A stretch of 64,000 nt of DNA from Candidatus Raymondbacteria bacterium RIFOXYA2_FULL_49_16 (GCA_001789205.1 MFYT01000018.1:43864-107863); one strand, 5' to 3'; shown: positions 8,721-19,732, counted from the stretch's first letter. Translations and numbers: made by a program. Notes: generated from the letters alone by a model not told the origin.

Positions 8721-9623
8721 CTATAGTAAAAGCATCGCCGATATGGCTTTGCGCGCCCGCTCCATAATCGCGGGAGCGACAACGACCTCGTCCTGCTCCT
8801 CCTGCAGCGAAACCAGCAGCTTTTGCAGATCTATCTTTTTCATGTTGGGGCAGATCACGTCCTTGCCAACAAGATAAAAATCCTTTCTTGGGTTCTCTTT
8901 TTTCAGTTGGTATAGAATGCCTTTTTCCGTGCCTATAATAAACTCCGTACGGCCGGATTTCTTCACATACGCAATCATCTGTCCGGTGGACATGGCTTCA
9001 TCAGCGGCATCGACCACGTCTTCCGTGCATTCAGGGTGTACCAAAACAACGGCATTGGGATGCTTTTTTCTTGCGGCAAGCACCATGTCGCGCGTGACCC
9101 GGGCGTGCGTGGGGCAAAACCCTTTCCAGCACACGATGTTCCTGCTGGTCTTTTTTCTGACAAAATCACCCAGATACCGGTCTGGGACAAAAAGGATGGT
9201 TTTATCAGCCGGAAGCGACAAAACAACCTGCACAGCGTTCGCGGAGGTGCAGCACATATCGCTCTCAGCCTTTACCTCAGCGGTTGAATTGACATAGCAG
9301 ACCACCACGCTGCCGGGATATTTGTTCCTGAATTCCCTGACCTGCTGGGCGGTTATCATGTCCGCCATGGGACACCCCGCGCCCCTGTCAGGAATAATCA
9401 CTTTTTTATCGGGCGACAGTATTTTTGCCGTCTCAGCCATAAAATACACGCCGCAAAAAACAATGAGCTCCTTGTCCTGTATCGAGGCCGCTTTTTTGCT
9501 GAGCCCAAGCGAATCGCCCGTATAATCCGCGATCTCCTGTATCTCGTCGCGCTGATAGTTATGCGCCAGGATAATCGCCCGCTTTTTGTTCTTTAAACGG
9601 ACTATTTCTTCCCGTATGTCCAC
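8721..9623 (-). CDS. nadA: Quinolinate synthase NadA
   Basis: NadA condenses iminoaspartate with dihydroxyacetone phosphate to quinolinate for NAD synthesis and carries a [4Fe-4S] cluster. The 300-residue protein has the family motifs AHNYQRDEIQEIADYTGDS, FCGVYFMAET, CCTSAN and HPECTEDVVDAAD, which include the three cluster cysteines. The start is GTG at 9623 behind GGGGAG. It lies between mnmA and cysE with gaps of 10-11 bases. No nadB or nadC is in the window. Confidence 0.95.
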   Translation of the reverse strand: MDIREEIVRLKNKKRAIILAHNYQRDEIQEIADYTGDSLGLSKKAASIQDKELIVFCGVYFMAETAKILSPDKKVIIPDRGAGCPMADMITAQQVREFRNKYPGSVVVCYVNSTAEVKAESDMCCTSANAVQVVLSLPADKTILFVPDRYLGDFVRKKTSRNIVCWKGFCPTHARVTRDMVLAARKKHPNAVVLVHPECTEDVVDAADEAMSTGQMIAYVKKSGRTEFIIGTEKGILYQLKKENPRKDFYLVGKDVICPNMKKIDLQKLLVSLQEEQDEVVVAPAIMERARKAISAMLLL

Positions 9624-9634
9624 AAGACTCCCCG

Positions 9635-10690
9635 CTATGATACTTTCCTCGAAATAATGCCGCCGCCCATCACTTCAGTGTCCCGATACAGCACAGCCGC
9701 CTGGCCAGCCGCAGGCGCATCAACCGGTTCAGTAAAAATAATCTTCAGCGTATCAGGACCTGTAACGAAAACCTGGGCTTTTTTCGGTTTTGCCTTGTAT
9801 CTGATAAGGACGTCGTATTGCCCGCCATCGACAATAGGATCATTGCATACGGAAAGCGCGCGAACCTCAATGGTGTTTGCCAGCACATCGTCCTTGCTCC
9901 CGACAACCAGAACATTGGCCTCAGGGTCCATAGAAACAACGTATGACCGTTCGCCAAGCGGTCCAAGACCTTTACGCTGGCCAATGGTGTAGCAATGCAG
10001 CCCTGTATGCGTTCCCACTGTTTCACCCAACAGAGTGACAATGGGTCCTGGGCCGCCAACAATGCCATGGTCTTCGAGAAACTCCCGGTATTTTCCCCGC
10101 GGCAAGAAACAAATGTCCTGACTCTCTTCCTTGTCGTGCACTGGTAAATTCAAAGAACGGGCAATTGCGCGTGTTTCGCTCTTTTCCTTGTCTCCAACAG
10201 GAAAAAGAATACGGCCGATGTTTTTCCGAGTAAGGGTGTACAGGAAATATGACTGGTCCTTGGCCCGGTCATTTGCCCTGTAAAGCCGGTTGTCCCGTAT
10301 TTGCGCATAGTGTCCTGTGGCCACATACGCGCACCCAAGTTCTGTGGCCTTTGCAATAAGAAAATCAAATTTTAGATAGGTATTGCACCTGATGCACGGG
10401 TTGGGTGTTCTGCCAGCCGCGTATTCCCTGCAAAAATCATCAACGACCTTCTCCTGGAAAAGCTCCTCAGCATTGACAACGCTATACCGGATCCCCAGTT
10501 GTTCGGCAACACAACGCGCGTCAAAAGCAGGGGCAAAACCGCAGCAGCTCTTCATGGACGCTTTGCCCGAGTCTGGGTAGAGCTTCATAGTAACGCCGAC
10601 AACCTCGAATCCCTGCTGCTGCAAAAGGGCCGCTGCCACCGATGAATCAACCCCGCCGCTCATGGCAGCCAGAACGCGTTTAGCACCCAT
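9635..10690 (-). CDS. mnmA: tRNA-specific 2-thiouridylase MnmA
   Basis: MnmA puts the 2-thio group on U34 of Lys, Glu and Gln tRNAs. The 351 residues show the PP-loop SGGVDSS near the N-terminus, the first catalytic cysteine in NPCIRCNTYLKF and the second in SQDICFL, and the usual C-terminal beta domain. The ATG at 10690 overlaps the end of bioB by 11 bases, suggesting translational coupling; an upstream TTG at 10711 is possible but less likely. Confidence 0.95.
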   Translation of the reverse strand: MGAKRVLAAMSGGVDSSVAAALLQQQGFEVVGVTMKLYPDSGKASMKSCCGFAPAFDARCVAEQLGIRYSVVNAEELFQEKVVDDFCREYAAGRTPNPCIRCNTYLKFDFLIAKATELGCAYVATGHYAQIRDNRLYRANDRAKDQSYFLYTLTRKNIGRILFPVGDKEKSETRAIARSLNLPVHDKEESQDICFLPRGKYREFLEDHGIVGGPGPIVTLLGETVGTHTGLHCYTIGQRKGLGPLGERSYVVSMDPEANVLVVGSKDDVLANTIEVRALSVCNDPIVDGGQYDVLIRYKAKPKKAQVFVTGPDTLKIIFTEPVDAPAAGQAAVLYRDTEVMGGGIISRKVS

Positions 10691-11663
10691 TATCCGCAAT
10701 CTCAAATCCAAGGTCCTGGATCATGGCAAGATCATCGTCAACAGCCCTGCCCTTTGTTGTCAGGTAATCGCCAATCATGATGCCCGATGCTCCAGCAAAG
10801 AACACAAACGACTGCATGTCCCGTAAGATCACTGCGCGGCCGCCGCAGATTTTAATATCTTTTGAAGGGTTCACCAGCCTGAACATGGCAATTGCCCGCA
10901 ATGCCTCAAGCGGCTGTATGGGCGTAACACACTCCAGCCGTGTGCCAGCAATGGGATTGAGGAAATTCAGCGGGACACTATCAGGATTTATCTTCCTGAT
11001 CTCAAAGGCAAAGTCCACCCGGTCTTCAAGCGCTTCCCCCATGCCCATGATGCCGCCGCAACAGAGCTTCAGTCCCGCTTTCCGGACATTGCGAATTGTT
11101 TCGATCCGTTCATCATAACTGTGCGTTGAAACAATGTTTGGGAAATATTTTTTTGATGTTTCAACATTGTGGTGGTAGATTGAAAGGCCGGATGTTTTCA
11201 GCGCCATTGCCTTGTCCTGGGAAATAATGCCCAATGACGCGTCAACACTGCAGATTTTTGCCATTTTTCTGGTATACTCAAGGATTGCGTCAAATTCCTC
11301 TGGACTATCTACTCCTCTGCCAGAGGACACTAGACCCATACGGCTTTTCCATGCTTTCACTTTGTCGCCATATTCCTGGATAGGATCAAAACTCATGATG
11401 CCGTATTGGGGAGTGTCTGTTTCATGATGGCCTGACTGGGCGCAAAAGGCGCAATCCTCTTCGCACCCACCGGATTTAATGTTGATGATTGAGCAGACCG
11501 AAACTTTATTGCCAAAAAAATGGTCCCGCACCTGGTTGGCCTGGGCAAAAATTTGCATAAGATCCGGGCCGCTGGCAGTGAGCACCCCTTGCGCATCTTC
11601 CCGCGAAATGCCGTTGTCTTTCAGTGCCTTGTCCGCAAGCCCGCTGTAGAAATTATCTATCAT
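10680..11663 (-). CDS. bioB: Biotin synthase BioB
   Basis: BioB is a radical SAM enzyme that inserts sulfur into dethiobiotin. The 327 residues carry the SAM cluster motif CEEDCAFCAQS (CX3CX2C) near 65-75, then motifs typical of the family (YHHNVETS, NFLNPIAGTRLE, ICGGR). The start at 11663 has an AGGAAT site. No other biotin gene is near; its neighbours are sulfur and Fe-S enzymes, which suggests grouping by cofactor chemistry rather than by the biotin pathway. Confidence 0.96.
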   Translation of the reverse strand: MIDNFYSGLADKALKDNGISREDAQGVLTASGPDLMQIFAQANQVRDHFFGNKVSVCSIINIKSGGCEEDCAFCAQSGHHETDTPQYGIMSFDPIQEYGDKVKAWKSRMGLVSSGRGVDSPEEFDAILEYTRKMAKICSVDASLGIISQDKAMALKTSGLSIYHHNVETSKKYFPNIVSTHSYDERIETIRNVRKAGLKLCCGGIMGMGEALEDRVDFAFEIRKINPDSVPLNFLNPIAGTRLECVTPIQPLEALRAIAMFRLVNPSKDIKICGGRAVILRDMQSFVFFAGASGIMIGDYLTTKGRAVDDDLAMIQDLGFEIADNGC

Positions 11664-11734
11664 AAACTTATTCCTGCCTGGTTTTAATTCACTATGGGTA
11701 TAATTCTCCGCAGCTTGCTGCGGCTTCGCAAAAT

Positions 11735-11838
11735 ATGGAACTCACCCCCTTGCCCCCTCTCTTAAAAAGAGGGGGTATGCAGGTATTTTTCTCCCCCTTC
11801 TCTTTCCAAGAGAAGGGGGTTGGGGGGATGAGTTCCAT
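11735..11838. repeat. 104-bp C/G-run inverted-repeat element
   Basis: The ends ATGGAACTCA (11735-11744) and TGAGTTCCAT (11829-11838) are perfect inverted repeats. Inside are a 7-bp hairpin (CCCCCTC/GAGGGGG) and an 11-bp perfect hairpin CCCCCTTCTCT (11793-11803) with AGAGAAGGGGG (11809-11819). Related pieces occur at 1954 and 19733. It resembles a non-coding MITE-like or palindromic repeat. Confidence 0.65.
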
Positions 11839-11928
11839 GTTGCCTGCTTTTAATAAATTTCTTTTCACTATCTGTTGATTTCTGGCGCTAAGTGCGCCTG
11901 CGGAGCAAAGCGCCCACATACCCGGGAA

Positions 11929-11960
11929 AACGCTCGTTTCGACTACGCTCAACGGGCGTT
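11929..11960. repeat. Hairpin of the conserved-loop repeat family (copy 1)
   Basis: Arms AACGCTCGTT and AACGGGCGTT pair at 9 of 10 positions around a 12-base loop TCGACTACGCTC. The loop, in the other orientation GAGCGTAGTCGA, recurs exactly or with one or two changes at 12005, 50548 and 50590 while the arms differ. Confidence 0.65.
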
Positions 11961-12004
11961 TCAATCAATTTACTCATCCGGCCACCGGCCCCTGTTTAAT
12001 CATC

Positions 12005-12041
12005 GGCCACGGCCCCTGAGCGAAGCCGAAGGGCCGTGGCC
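12005..12041. repeat. Hairpin of the conserved-loop repeat family (copy 2)
   Basis: GGCCACGGCCC (12005-12015) and GGGCCGTGGCC (12031-12041) form an 11-bp perfect stem; the loop contains GAGCGAAGCCGA. It touches the larE stop codon and may stop transcription, although no T-run follows. Confidence 0.65.
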
Positions 12042-12853
12042 TATGAATTTTTAATCACTTCATTCATACTCCCTGTCCTATACCCCTGTAAATCAAGGGA
12101 CACAAAGGCATAACCAAGCTCTTTCATGTGCACTACAGTCTCGTTTCTGAACCCTTCATCAAAAAAACGTCCCATTTCCCCTGCTGAAGTCTCAATCCGA
12201 ACCATGGTCCCATGGTCCCGGACCCGAAGCACCCTGAACCCCTTGTCGCGCAAATAGTTTTCCGCTTGTTCAACCCGGGCAAGCTTTTCTTTTGTAATCG
12301 CATCACCGTATTGGAACCTGGACGATAGACAGGCAAACGAAGGTTTGTCCCACGTCGGAAGGCCAAGACCGCGGGAAAGTTCCCGTATTTCATTCTTACT
12401 CAGCCCTGCCTCTTTGAGAGGGCTGCGTATGGCAAGTTCGCCAAGCGCCCTAAACCCTGGCCTGTGGTCAGACACATCATCAATATTTGATCCATCGAGC
12501 ACATAAGCAATTCCGAGCAAGCGGGCCTGCTCAAGCAGCTTGGAAAACAATTCTTTTTTACAAAAATAGCACCGGTCAGGCGGATTGTTCTTGAATTCCG
12601 GAATATCCGTCTCCTCAGAATCAAAAAACACCTGCCGTATGCCAATCCGCCGGGCCAGCACAATACTCTCTTCCCGTTCCCGTTGAGGAAAAGAGAGCGA
12701 TACAGCTGTAAAAGCCACTGCCTTGTCGTTGAGCGTATCAAAGGCAATTTTTGCGAGAAAGGTACTATCAACGCCTCCTGAAAAAGCGATTGCCACTGAT
12801 CCCATGTCTTGGAGAATGGCCTGCAGTCTGCCAAATTTGTCATTGTTTTCCAT
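12041..12853 (-). CDS. larE: ATP-dependent sulfur transferase of the LarE family
   Basis: LarE-type PP-loop enzymes adenylate a carboxylate and transfer sulfur; in lactate racemase maturation they make the thiocarboxylates of the nickel pincer cofactor. The 270 residues have the PP-loop SGGVDSTF near the N-terminus, a CXXC pair (RCYFCKKELF) and a third cysteine in PSFACLSSRF. The third matches the position of the sacrificial cysteine; the three together fit the LarE subgroup reported to bind an Fe-S cluster. The second ATG (12853) is best spaced from AGAGG. larA, larB and larC are not in the window, so the true substrate is open. It follows the Rrf2 regulator by 13 bases. Confidence 0.85.
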   Translation of the reverse strand: MENNDKFGRLQAILQDMGSVAIAFSGGVDSTFLAKIAFDTLNDKAVAFTAVSLSFPQREREESIVLARRIGIRQVFFDSEETDIPEFKNNPPDRCYFCKKELFSKLLEQARLLGIAYVLDGSNIDDVSDHRPGFRALGELAIRSPLKEAGLSKNEIRELSRGLGLPTWDKPSFACLSSRFQYGDAITKEKLARVEQAENYLRDKGFRVLRVRDHGTMVRIETSAGEMGRFFDEGFRNETVVHMKELGYAFVSLDLQGYRTGSMNEVIKNS

Positions 12854-12866
12854 CATATCCTCTTAG

Positions 12867-13262
12867 TTACAGAAAATCAGCAACCAGGGTCTTTTTCATT
12901 ATCGTCTCAATCTGGCGCGTGAGATCTGCCCACAACGATTTTGTCCTGCATCGTTTGATACGGGCGCAGTTTCCGTGGAACACGCAGGGAACAATCGAGA
13001 GCGGGCCTTCCATGGCAGTGACAATATCATGCACTGACAAAGCCTTGGCAGGGCGCGCAAGAGCATAGCCACCCTTTACCCCCCGCCTGCTCTTGAGCAA
13101 TCCCTTTTTCTTAAGCTTGGTAAAAATCGCCTCAAGATATTTTATCGACAGGTCCTGCCGCCGGGCAATGTCCTTCAAATACACATGGCCTTTCTCACTG
13201 TGATCGGCAAGATCAATGACCGCGCGCAGGGCATACCGCCCCTTGGTCGATACCTTCAGCAT
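12867..13262 (-). CDS. Rrf2-family regulator, IscR-like
   Basis: A winged-helix regulator of 131 residues. The start MLKVSTKGRYALRAVIDLA is the Rrf2 signature, and three cysteines near the C-terminus are spaced C-x5-C-x5-C (CVFHGNCARIKRC), the same spacing as the [2Fe-2S] ligands of IscR. It is the first gene of a run leading to larE, bioB, mnmA, nadA and cysE, so it probably senses Fe-S or cysteine status and controls them, itself included. An inverted repeat that could be its operator lies 16 bases upstream. The GGGAGG site fixes the ATG at 13262. Confidence 0.88.
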   Translation of the reverse strand: MLKVSTKGRYALRAVIDLADHSEKGHVYLKDIARRQDLSIKYLEAIFTKLKKKGLLKSRRGVKGGYALARPAKALSVHDIVTAMEGPLSIVPCVFHGNCARIKRCRTKSLWADLTRQIETIMKKTLVADFL

Positions 13263-13277
13263 AGCGCCTCCCTATAA

Positions 13278-13297
13278 TTCCTATCCTTTTATAGGAA
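13278..13297 (-). promoter_or_regulatory. Operator-like inverted repeat before the Rrf2 gene
   Basis: TTCCTAT (13278-13284), six bases, ATAGGAA (13291-13297): a perfect 7-bp inverted repeat in an AT-rich stretch just upstream of the ribosome site. Placement over the likely -10 region suggests autorepression by the Rrf2 protein. It does not match the E. coli IscR type-1 site. Confidence 0.55.
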
Positions 13298-13358
13298 AAT
13301 ACAAATCCGGAAACCAGGTTCTCAAGGGGCAGTAATGAAAATCCAACTTCTAAAATCC

Positions 13359-13376
13359 GGCGGCGCAGAGGCCGCC
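13359..13376. repeat. RAYT-flanking hairpin A' (outer left)
   Basis: GGCGGC-GCAGAG-GCCGCC, a 6-bp stem with a 6-base loop. Read on the other strand its loop is CTCTGC, the loop of hairpin A at 13908-13927. It is followed by GTTAATCAACG, which matches GTTAATCATCG next to hairpin A on the opposite strand. Confidence 0.7.
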
Positions 13377-13409
13377 AGTTAATCAACGTGATTTGTTTTC
13401 TTATAAAGC

Positions 13410-13425
13410 GAGGCTAGACGGCCTC
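13410..13425. repeat. RAYT-flanking hairpin B' (inner left)
   Basis: GAGGC-TAGACG-GCCTC, a 5-bp stem just after the transposase stop. Its reverse complement (GAGGC-CGTCTA-GCCTC) resembles the core of hairpin B at 13859-13880 (GAGCC-GTCTCT-GGCTC). Confidence 0.6.
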
Positions 13426-13432
13426 ACAACAG

Positions 13433-13846
13433 TTATTTCCAGCTTTTTCTTCCGAATATAGGTTCAGCCCAATAAGGCCATTCTTTCCATAACGAAACCA
13501 GTCCTGCCTCTTGAGAGTTGAATAAAACATACGAGGTCACCTTTTCAGTTGCGGTCAAGCTAACTACTTCTTTAGACAAATGGCCATCGCGCCAAAGTTT
13601 TCCATTCCACCCATATTTCCAAGATTCGTGCGTTACGAATGATTTCCACCGTCCAAGAAAATAGTCCGGATCATCATGGCCTTTTTCTATGCAAAGATGT
13701 AAATGATCAGGCATCAGGCAGAAAGCGTGTATCCTCACTCGTTTCATCTCATGACAATTTATCAGATTATTGCAACAGACCAATGCGATCTCCGGGTTAT
13801 CGAATGGCCTTTGATAGTTATGCGCAGTTACCATGTAATGCACCAT
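13433..13846 (-). CDS. REP-associated tyrosine transposase (RAYT, IS200-like Y1 family)
   Basis: A 137-residue HUH endonuclease-type transposase. The HUH pair is in CLMPDHLHLCIE and the likely catalytic tyrosine in TSYVLFNSQEAGLV, which precedes the common EWPY motif. RAYTs cut single-stranded hairpin repeats (REPs) and are thought to spread them. The start at 13846 has AAGGA seven bases upstream and a hairpin directly before that. Paired hairpins flank the gene in mirror order. It looks intact. It sits between the Rrf2 regulator and the OmpA gene. Confidence 0.88.
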   Translation of the reverse strand: MVHYMVTAHNYQRPFDNPEIALVCCNNLINCHEMKRVRIHAFCLMPDHLHLCIEKGHDDPDYFLGRWKSFVTHESWKYGWNGKLWRDGHLSKEVVSLTATEKVTSYVLFNSQEAGLVSLWKEWPYWAEPIFGRKSWK

Positions 13847-13858
13847 GAGTTCGTCCTT

Positions 13859-13880
13859 GCCGAGCCGTCTCTGGCTCGGC
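13859..13880. repeat. RAYT-flanking hairpin B (inner right)
   Basis: GCCGAGCC (13859-13866), loop GTCTCT, GGCTCGGC (13873-13880): an 8-bp perfect stem. On the minus strand it ends immediately before the AAGGA ribosome site of the transposase, so it could also limit its translation. Confidence 0.7.
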
Positions 13881-13907
13881 CGTTAAAACAATAAAACGAT
13901 GATTAAC

Positions 13908-13927
13908 AGGCAGCCTCTGCGCTGCCT
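13908..13927. repeat. RAYT-flanking hairpin A (outer right)
   Basis: AGGCAGC (13908-13914), loop CTCTGC, GCTGCCT (13921-13927): a 7-bp perfect stem and the inverted counterpart of hairpin A' at 13359. Confidence 0.7.
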
Positions 13928-14171
13928 AGTGGACCCAGCGAGCAGTCCTGCAACTATCATTCCCTGACCCCCGTGTTGCCAAGTGGCTCGGTTGGCTAGC
14001 CTGGACCACCGGTTATTGTCTGGATATAATATAACGTTTGGATGTGACAAAACCTGTCACACATCGACGCATATGCGTAAAAAGGTTGGGAAATTATTCG
14101 CAGCAGTTCTATCAGGGTGAGGTCTTTCAGTCCCCTTTGTATTTACCTGTAAAAATTACTATTTTCAACAT
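13928..14171. other. Non-coding region and leader upstream of the OmpA gene
   Basis: No gene of family type is seen. The first part (about 13929-14009) can fold with GTGG-A-CC..AG against CTGG-A-CCAC and an inner GCCAA/TTGGC hairpin, but matches no riboswitch I know. A promoter follows at 14002-14030. The likely leader then has a TGTGAC/GTCACA hairpin (14043-14061) and the 12-bp palindrome ACGCATATGCGT (14067-14078). Confidence 0.5.
14002..14030 (+). promoter_or_regulatory. Candidate sigma-70 promoter of ompA-like/ligA
   Basis: TGGACC (14002-14007), 17 bases, TATAAT (14025-14030). The -10 is perfect, the -35 matches four of six. It would make a leader of about 210 bases before the OmpA-like start at 14251. 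Confidence 0.55.
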
Positions 14172-14250
14172 ATGAAGTTAATTTGCATCCTGTTGATCAT
14201 CATGGGCGCGTTCCTTATCTCTGTTTCATTGCGCATGCCGCAGAGTTTTT

Positions 14251-18070
<3,820 letters not shown>

Positions 18071-18104
18071 CAATTTACAATACAAATACTATATTCAAAT
18101 ACCC

Positions 18105-18797
18105 ATGAACCCTAAAAAACCGGTACACATCTCTGAATTTGCTGAAAAATGTCTTCAGGCGCTCTCTGAAAGCGGCCAAGGCTCCGCCATTTCACTTGGC
18201 GGCGCCTTTGGCTTGTCGCATTATCATGAATACCGCGCCACCCATGACATTGATGCCTGGTGGAATGAAAAAGCGGGCCTCGAACAGCGTGAAAAAGTCA
18301 TTACCGTTATTAAAGCCGTTCTGGTAAAATTCGGTCTTGTCCAGGTTCGTGCGTGGGGAGATGTCACGAGCATTGATCTGCAACAAGAAGGCCGGGCTGT
18401 CTTTTCCTTTCAAATCGCCATGAGAAGCGCTTTGCTGGAACACTCCTCCCCTTCTCCGTGGCCCGGAATTGAAGTAGACAGCTTTTCCGATCTAGTGGCA
18501 AGCAAAATGTCCGCGCTTATTGAACGCGGCGCACCAAGGGATTTCAGGGACATCTATTCACTGTGCCTGAATAAGCTGATTTCTCCGAAAGAGTGCTGGG
18601 AACTCTGGGGAGAAAGGCAAACCCTCATCCATGGCAACGCTGACACTGCAAGAGCTAAAATCGCCATCTCAACACACCTTGAAAGAATTGAACTCCATCG
18701 CCCCCTAAAGAACATCCAAGGCGTTGCTGAACAAGAAGAAGCCAGAAAAGTCAGGCAGTGGTATACCACAGAGTTCCAAAATGCAATCATGGGTTGA
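18105..18797 (+). CDS. AbiEii-like nucleotidyltransferase (toxin-type)
   Basis: The 230-residue protein has the pattern of the AbiEii/AbiGii nucleotidyltransferase-like family: SLGGAFGLSHY, then RATHDIDAWW (the acidic metal pair), and later LVASKMSALIERGAPRDFRDIY. Members of this family act as toxins of type IV toxin-antitoxin and abortive-infection systems by modifying tRNA. The usual AbiEi antitoxin is not upstream; instead a 101-aa frame overlaps its end. The function as a toxin is inference from family. Confidence 0.7.
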   Translation: MNPKKPVHISEFAEKCLQALSESGQGSAISLGGAFGLSHYHEYRATHDIDAWWNEKAGLEQREKVITVIKAVLVKFGLVQVRAWGDVTSIDLQQEGRAVFSFQIAMRSALLEHSSPSPWPGIEVDSFSDLVASKMSALIERGAPRDFRDIYSLCLNKLISPKECWELWGERQTLIHGNADTARAKIAISTHLERIELHRPLKNIQGVAEQEEARKVRQWYTTEFQNAIMG

Positions 18798-19086
18798 CGG
18801 CTCCTTGTATCCGGACGAAAGTCCTCCCCTGACGTTTACCGGTTTGCCGGAAAAAGTCGATTTTTTAGCAAGAGTATGCGGCGCATGGGACTTTGGGATA
18901 CTGCCAAGGTCTGATACTATCCAGGAAATTCTTCAACCGGAATGGAAAGCAGCAGTGGACGCATGCAACTTGCTGACTTCAGCATCCTATCATCTAGTGA
19001 GAAAGTGGCATGGTCTAAAGCAATTGCCGTATCTGGGTGACCAGCTAGCGTACATTAGAGACGATGAAAATCTGCAGCATATTTAA
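18781..19086 (+). CDS. Unrecognised 101-aa protein coupled to the AbiEii-like gene
   Basis: Starts at the ATG at 18781 (MQSWVDGSLYPDESPPLTF) and overlaps the previous gene by 17 bases, which suggests coupling. It is mixed in composition with several tryptophans and no membrane helix. I do not recognise it. By place it may be the partner of the nucleotidyltransferase. Confidence 0.6.
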   Translation: MQSWVDGSLYPDESPPLTFTGLPEKVDFLARVCGAWDFGILPRSDTIQEILQPEWKAAVDACNLLTSASYHLVRKWHGLKQLPYLGDQLAYIRDDENLQHI

Positions 19087-19113
19087 ACGCTTCTGTTCCG
19101 CTGAATACCCAAG

Positions 19114-19392
19114 TCAATAGACATCGTCGTGCGAACCTATGCTGATGGGAATTATCCGATCTTTTTCGATCAGAAATTCAAGACATATCCGGTACGACAT
19201 ATTTATTGAAACGGAATAAATGCCATCGAGTCTGCCCCGCAGCTTATGCAATCGTAATGAGGGATGGGCAGGGTTGGCCTCAAGAAGAATAAGGGTTTTC
19301 TTATACTGAGTAACAAGCTCAGTGTGTCTTTGAAAAAACTTGCGGGCTTTCCGAACGTATGAATCAGTAAAAACAAGTTCAGCCACGACCAA
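19114..19392 (-). CDS. RelE/YafQ-type toxin
   Basis: A 92-residue protein of the RelE superfamily of mRNA-cutting toxins. The layout fits the fold: basic helices (FTDSYVRKARKFFQRH), LHKLRGRLDGIYSVSINMSYRICLEF, and the end IPISIGSHDDVY, a common C-terminal motif. It overlaps the antitoxin upstream by 14 bases, the normal order (antitoxin first). It looks intact. Confidence 0.85.
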   Translation of the reverse strand: MVVAELVFTDSYVRKARKFFQRHTELVTQYKKTLILLEANPAHPSLRLHKLRGRLDGIYSVSINMSYRICLEFLIEKDRIIPISIGSHDDVY

Positions 19393-19636
19393 GGCCTTTT
19401 ACATGGTCCTCAGCTGATTGAACAACAAAACGGCCCTTTTCCATGTCATCGCGAACTTCCTGCACAGCTGCTTCGAGTTCACACTCCCTGAGATGGTTGT
19501 ACTGTTCAATGGGAAGCACAACATAGGTCATTTTGTTCCTGACCGTAATCACCGCCTCCTCGCCATTTGCAGTGGCCTTTGCGATTGCGCTTACACCGCG
19601 TGTTTTTAGATCATTGGCATGAATGATGTTACTCAT
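19379..19636 (-). CDS. Phd/YefM-like antitoxin
   Basis: An 85-residue protein with a Phd-like N-terminal DNA-binding part (IIHANDLKTRGVSAIAKATANGEEAVITVRNK, then YVVLPIEQYNHL) and an acidic C-terminal toxin-binding tail. AAGGTG precedes the ATG at 19636. Three phased repeats and a 16-bp palindrome lie just upstream, as expected for an autoregulated module. Confidence 0.85.
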   Translation of the reverse strand: MSNIIHANDLKTRGVSAIAKATANGEEAVITVRNKMTYVVLPIEQYNHLRECELEAAVQEVRDDMEKGRFVVQSAEDHVKGLGRG

Positions 19637-19655
19637 TTAATCACCTTGTTTATAA

Positions 19656-19694
19656 TACTATTATTTGTACTATTAAATATACTATTAATAGTAT
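19656..19694 (-). promoter_or_regulatory. Operator of the RelE/Phd module: three phased repeats
   Basis: TACTATTA occurs at 19656, 19668 and 19680, exactly 12 bases apart. The last copy is part of the perfect 16-bp palindrome ATACTATTAATAGTAT (19679-19694). The arrangement suits cooperative binding of antitoxin dimers over the promoter. Confidence 0.65.
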
Positions 19695-19732
19695 TGTTTG
19701 TCAAAAAAAATTAAAACCAATCTGTTCCGGTT

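Larger units (their letters stand above)
11664..12040. other. Gene-free, repeat-filled gap between larE and bioB
   Basis: About 380 bases without a credible gene. It holds four hairpins: CCGCAG/CTGCGG (11708-11723), the C/G-run element (11735-11838), and two hairpins of the conserved-loop family (11929-11960 and 12005-12041). A 90-aa open frame across it is encoded by these repeats and is rejected. It splits the sulfur gene block in two; bioB may need its own promoter here. Confidence 0.7.

Noticed and set aside
11692-11964. Open frame of 90 codons on the minus strand between larE and bioB
   Set aside because: It is composed of the repeat elements (C/G-runs and the conserved-loop hairpin), has low-complexity peptide content and no ribosome site.
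13929-14009. Possible riboswitch or structured RNA before the OmpA gene
   Set aside because: Some pairing exists (GTGG/CCAC closing stem, GCCAA/TTGGC), but no known riboswitch core such as the c-di-GMP, cobalamin or SAM motifs is present, and it lies upstream of the best promoter.
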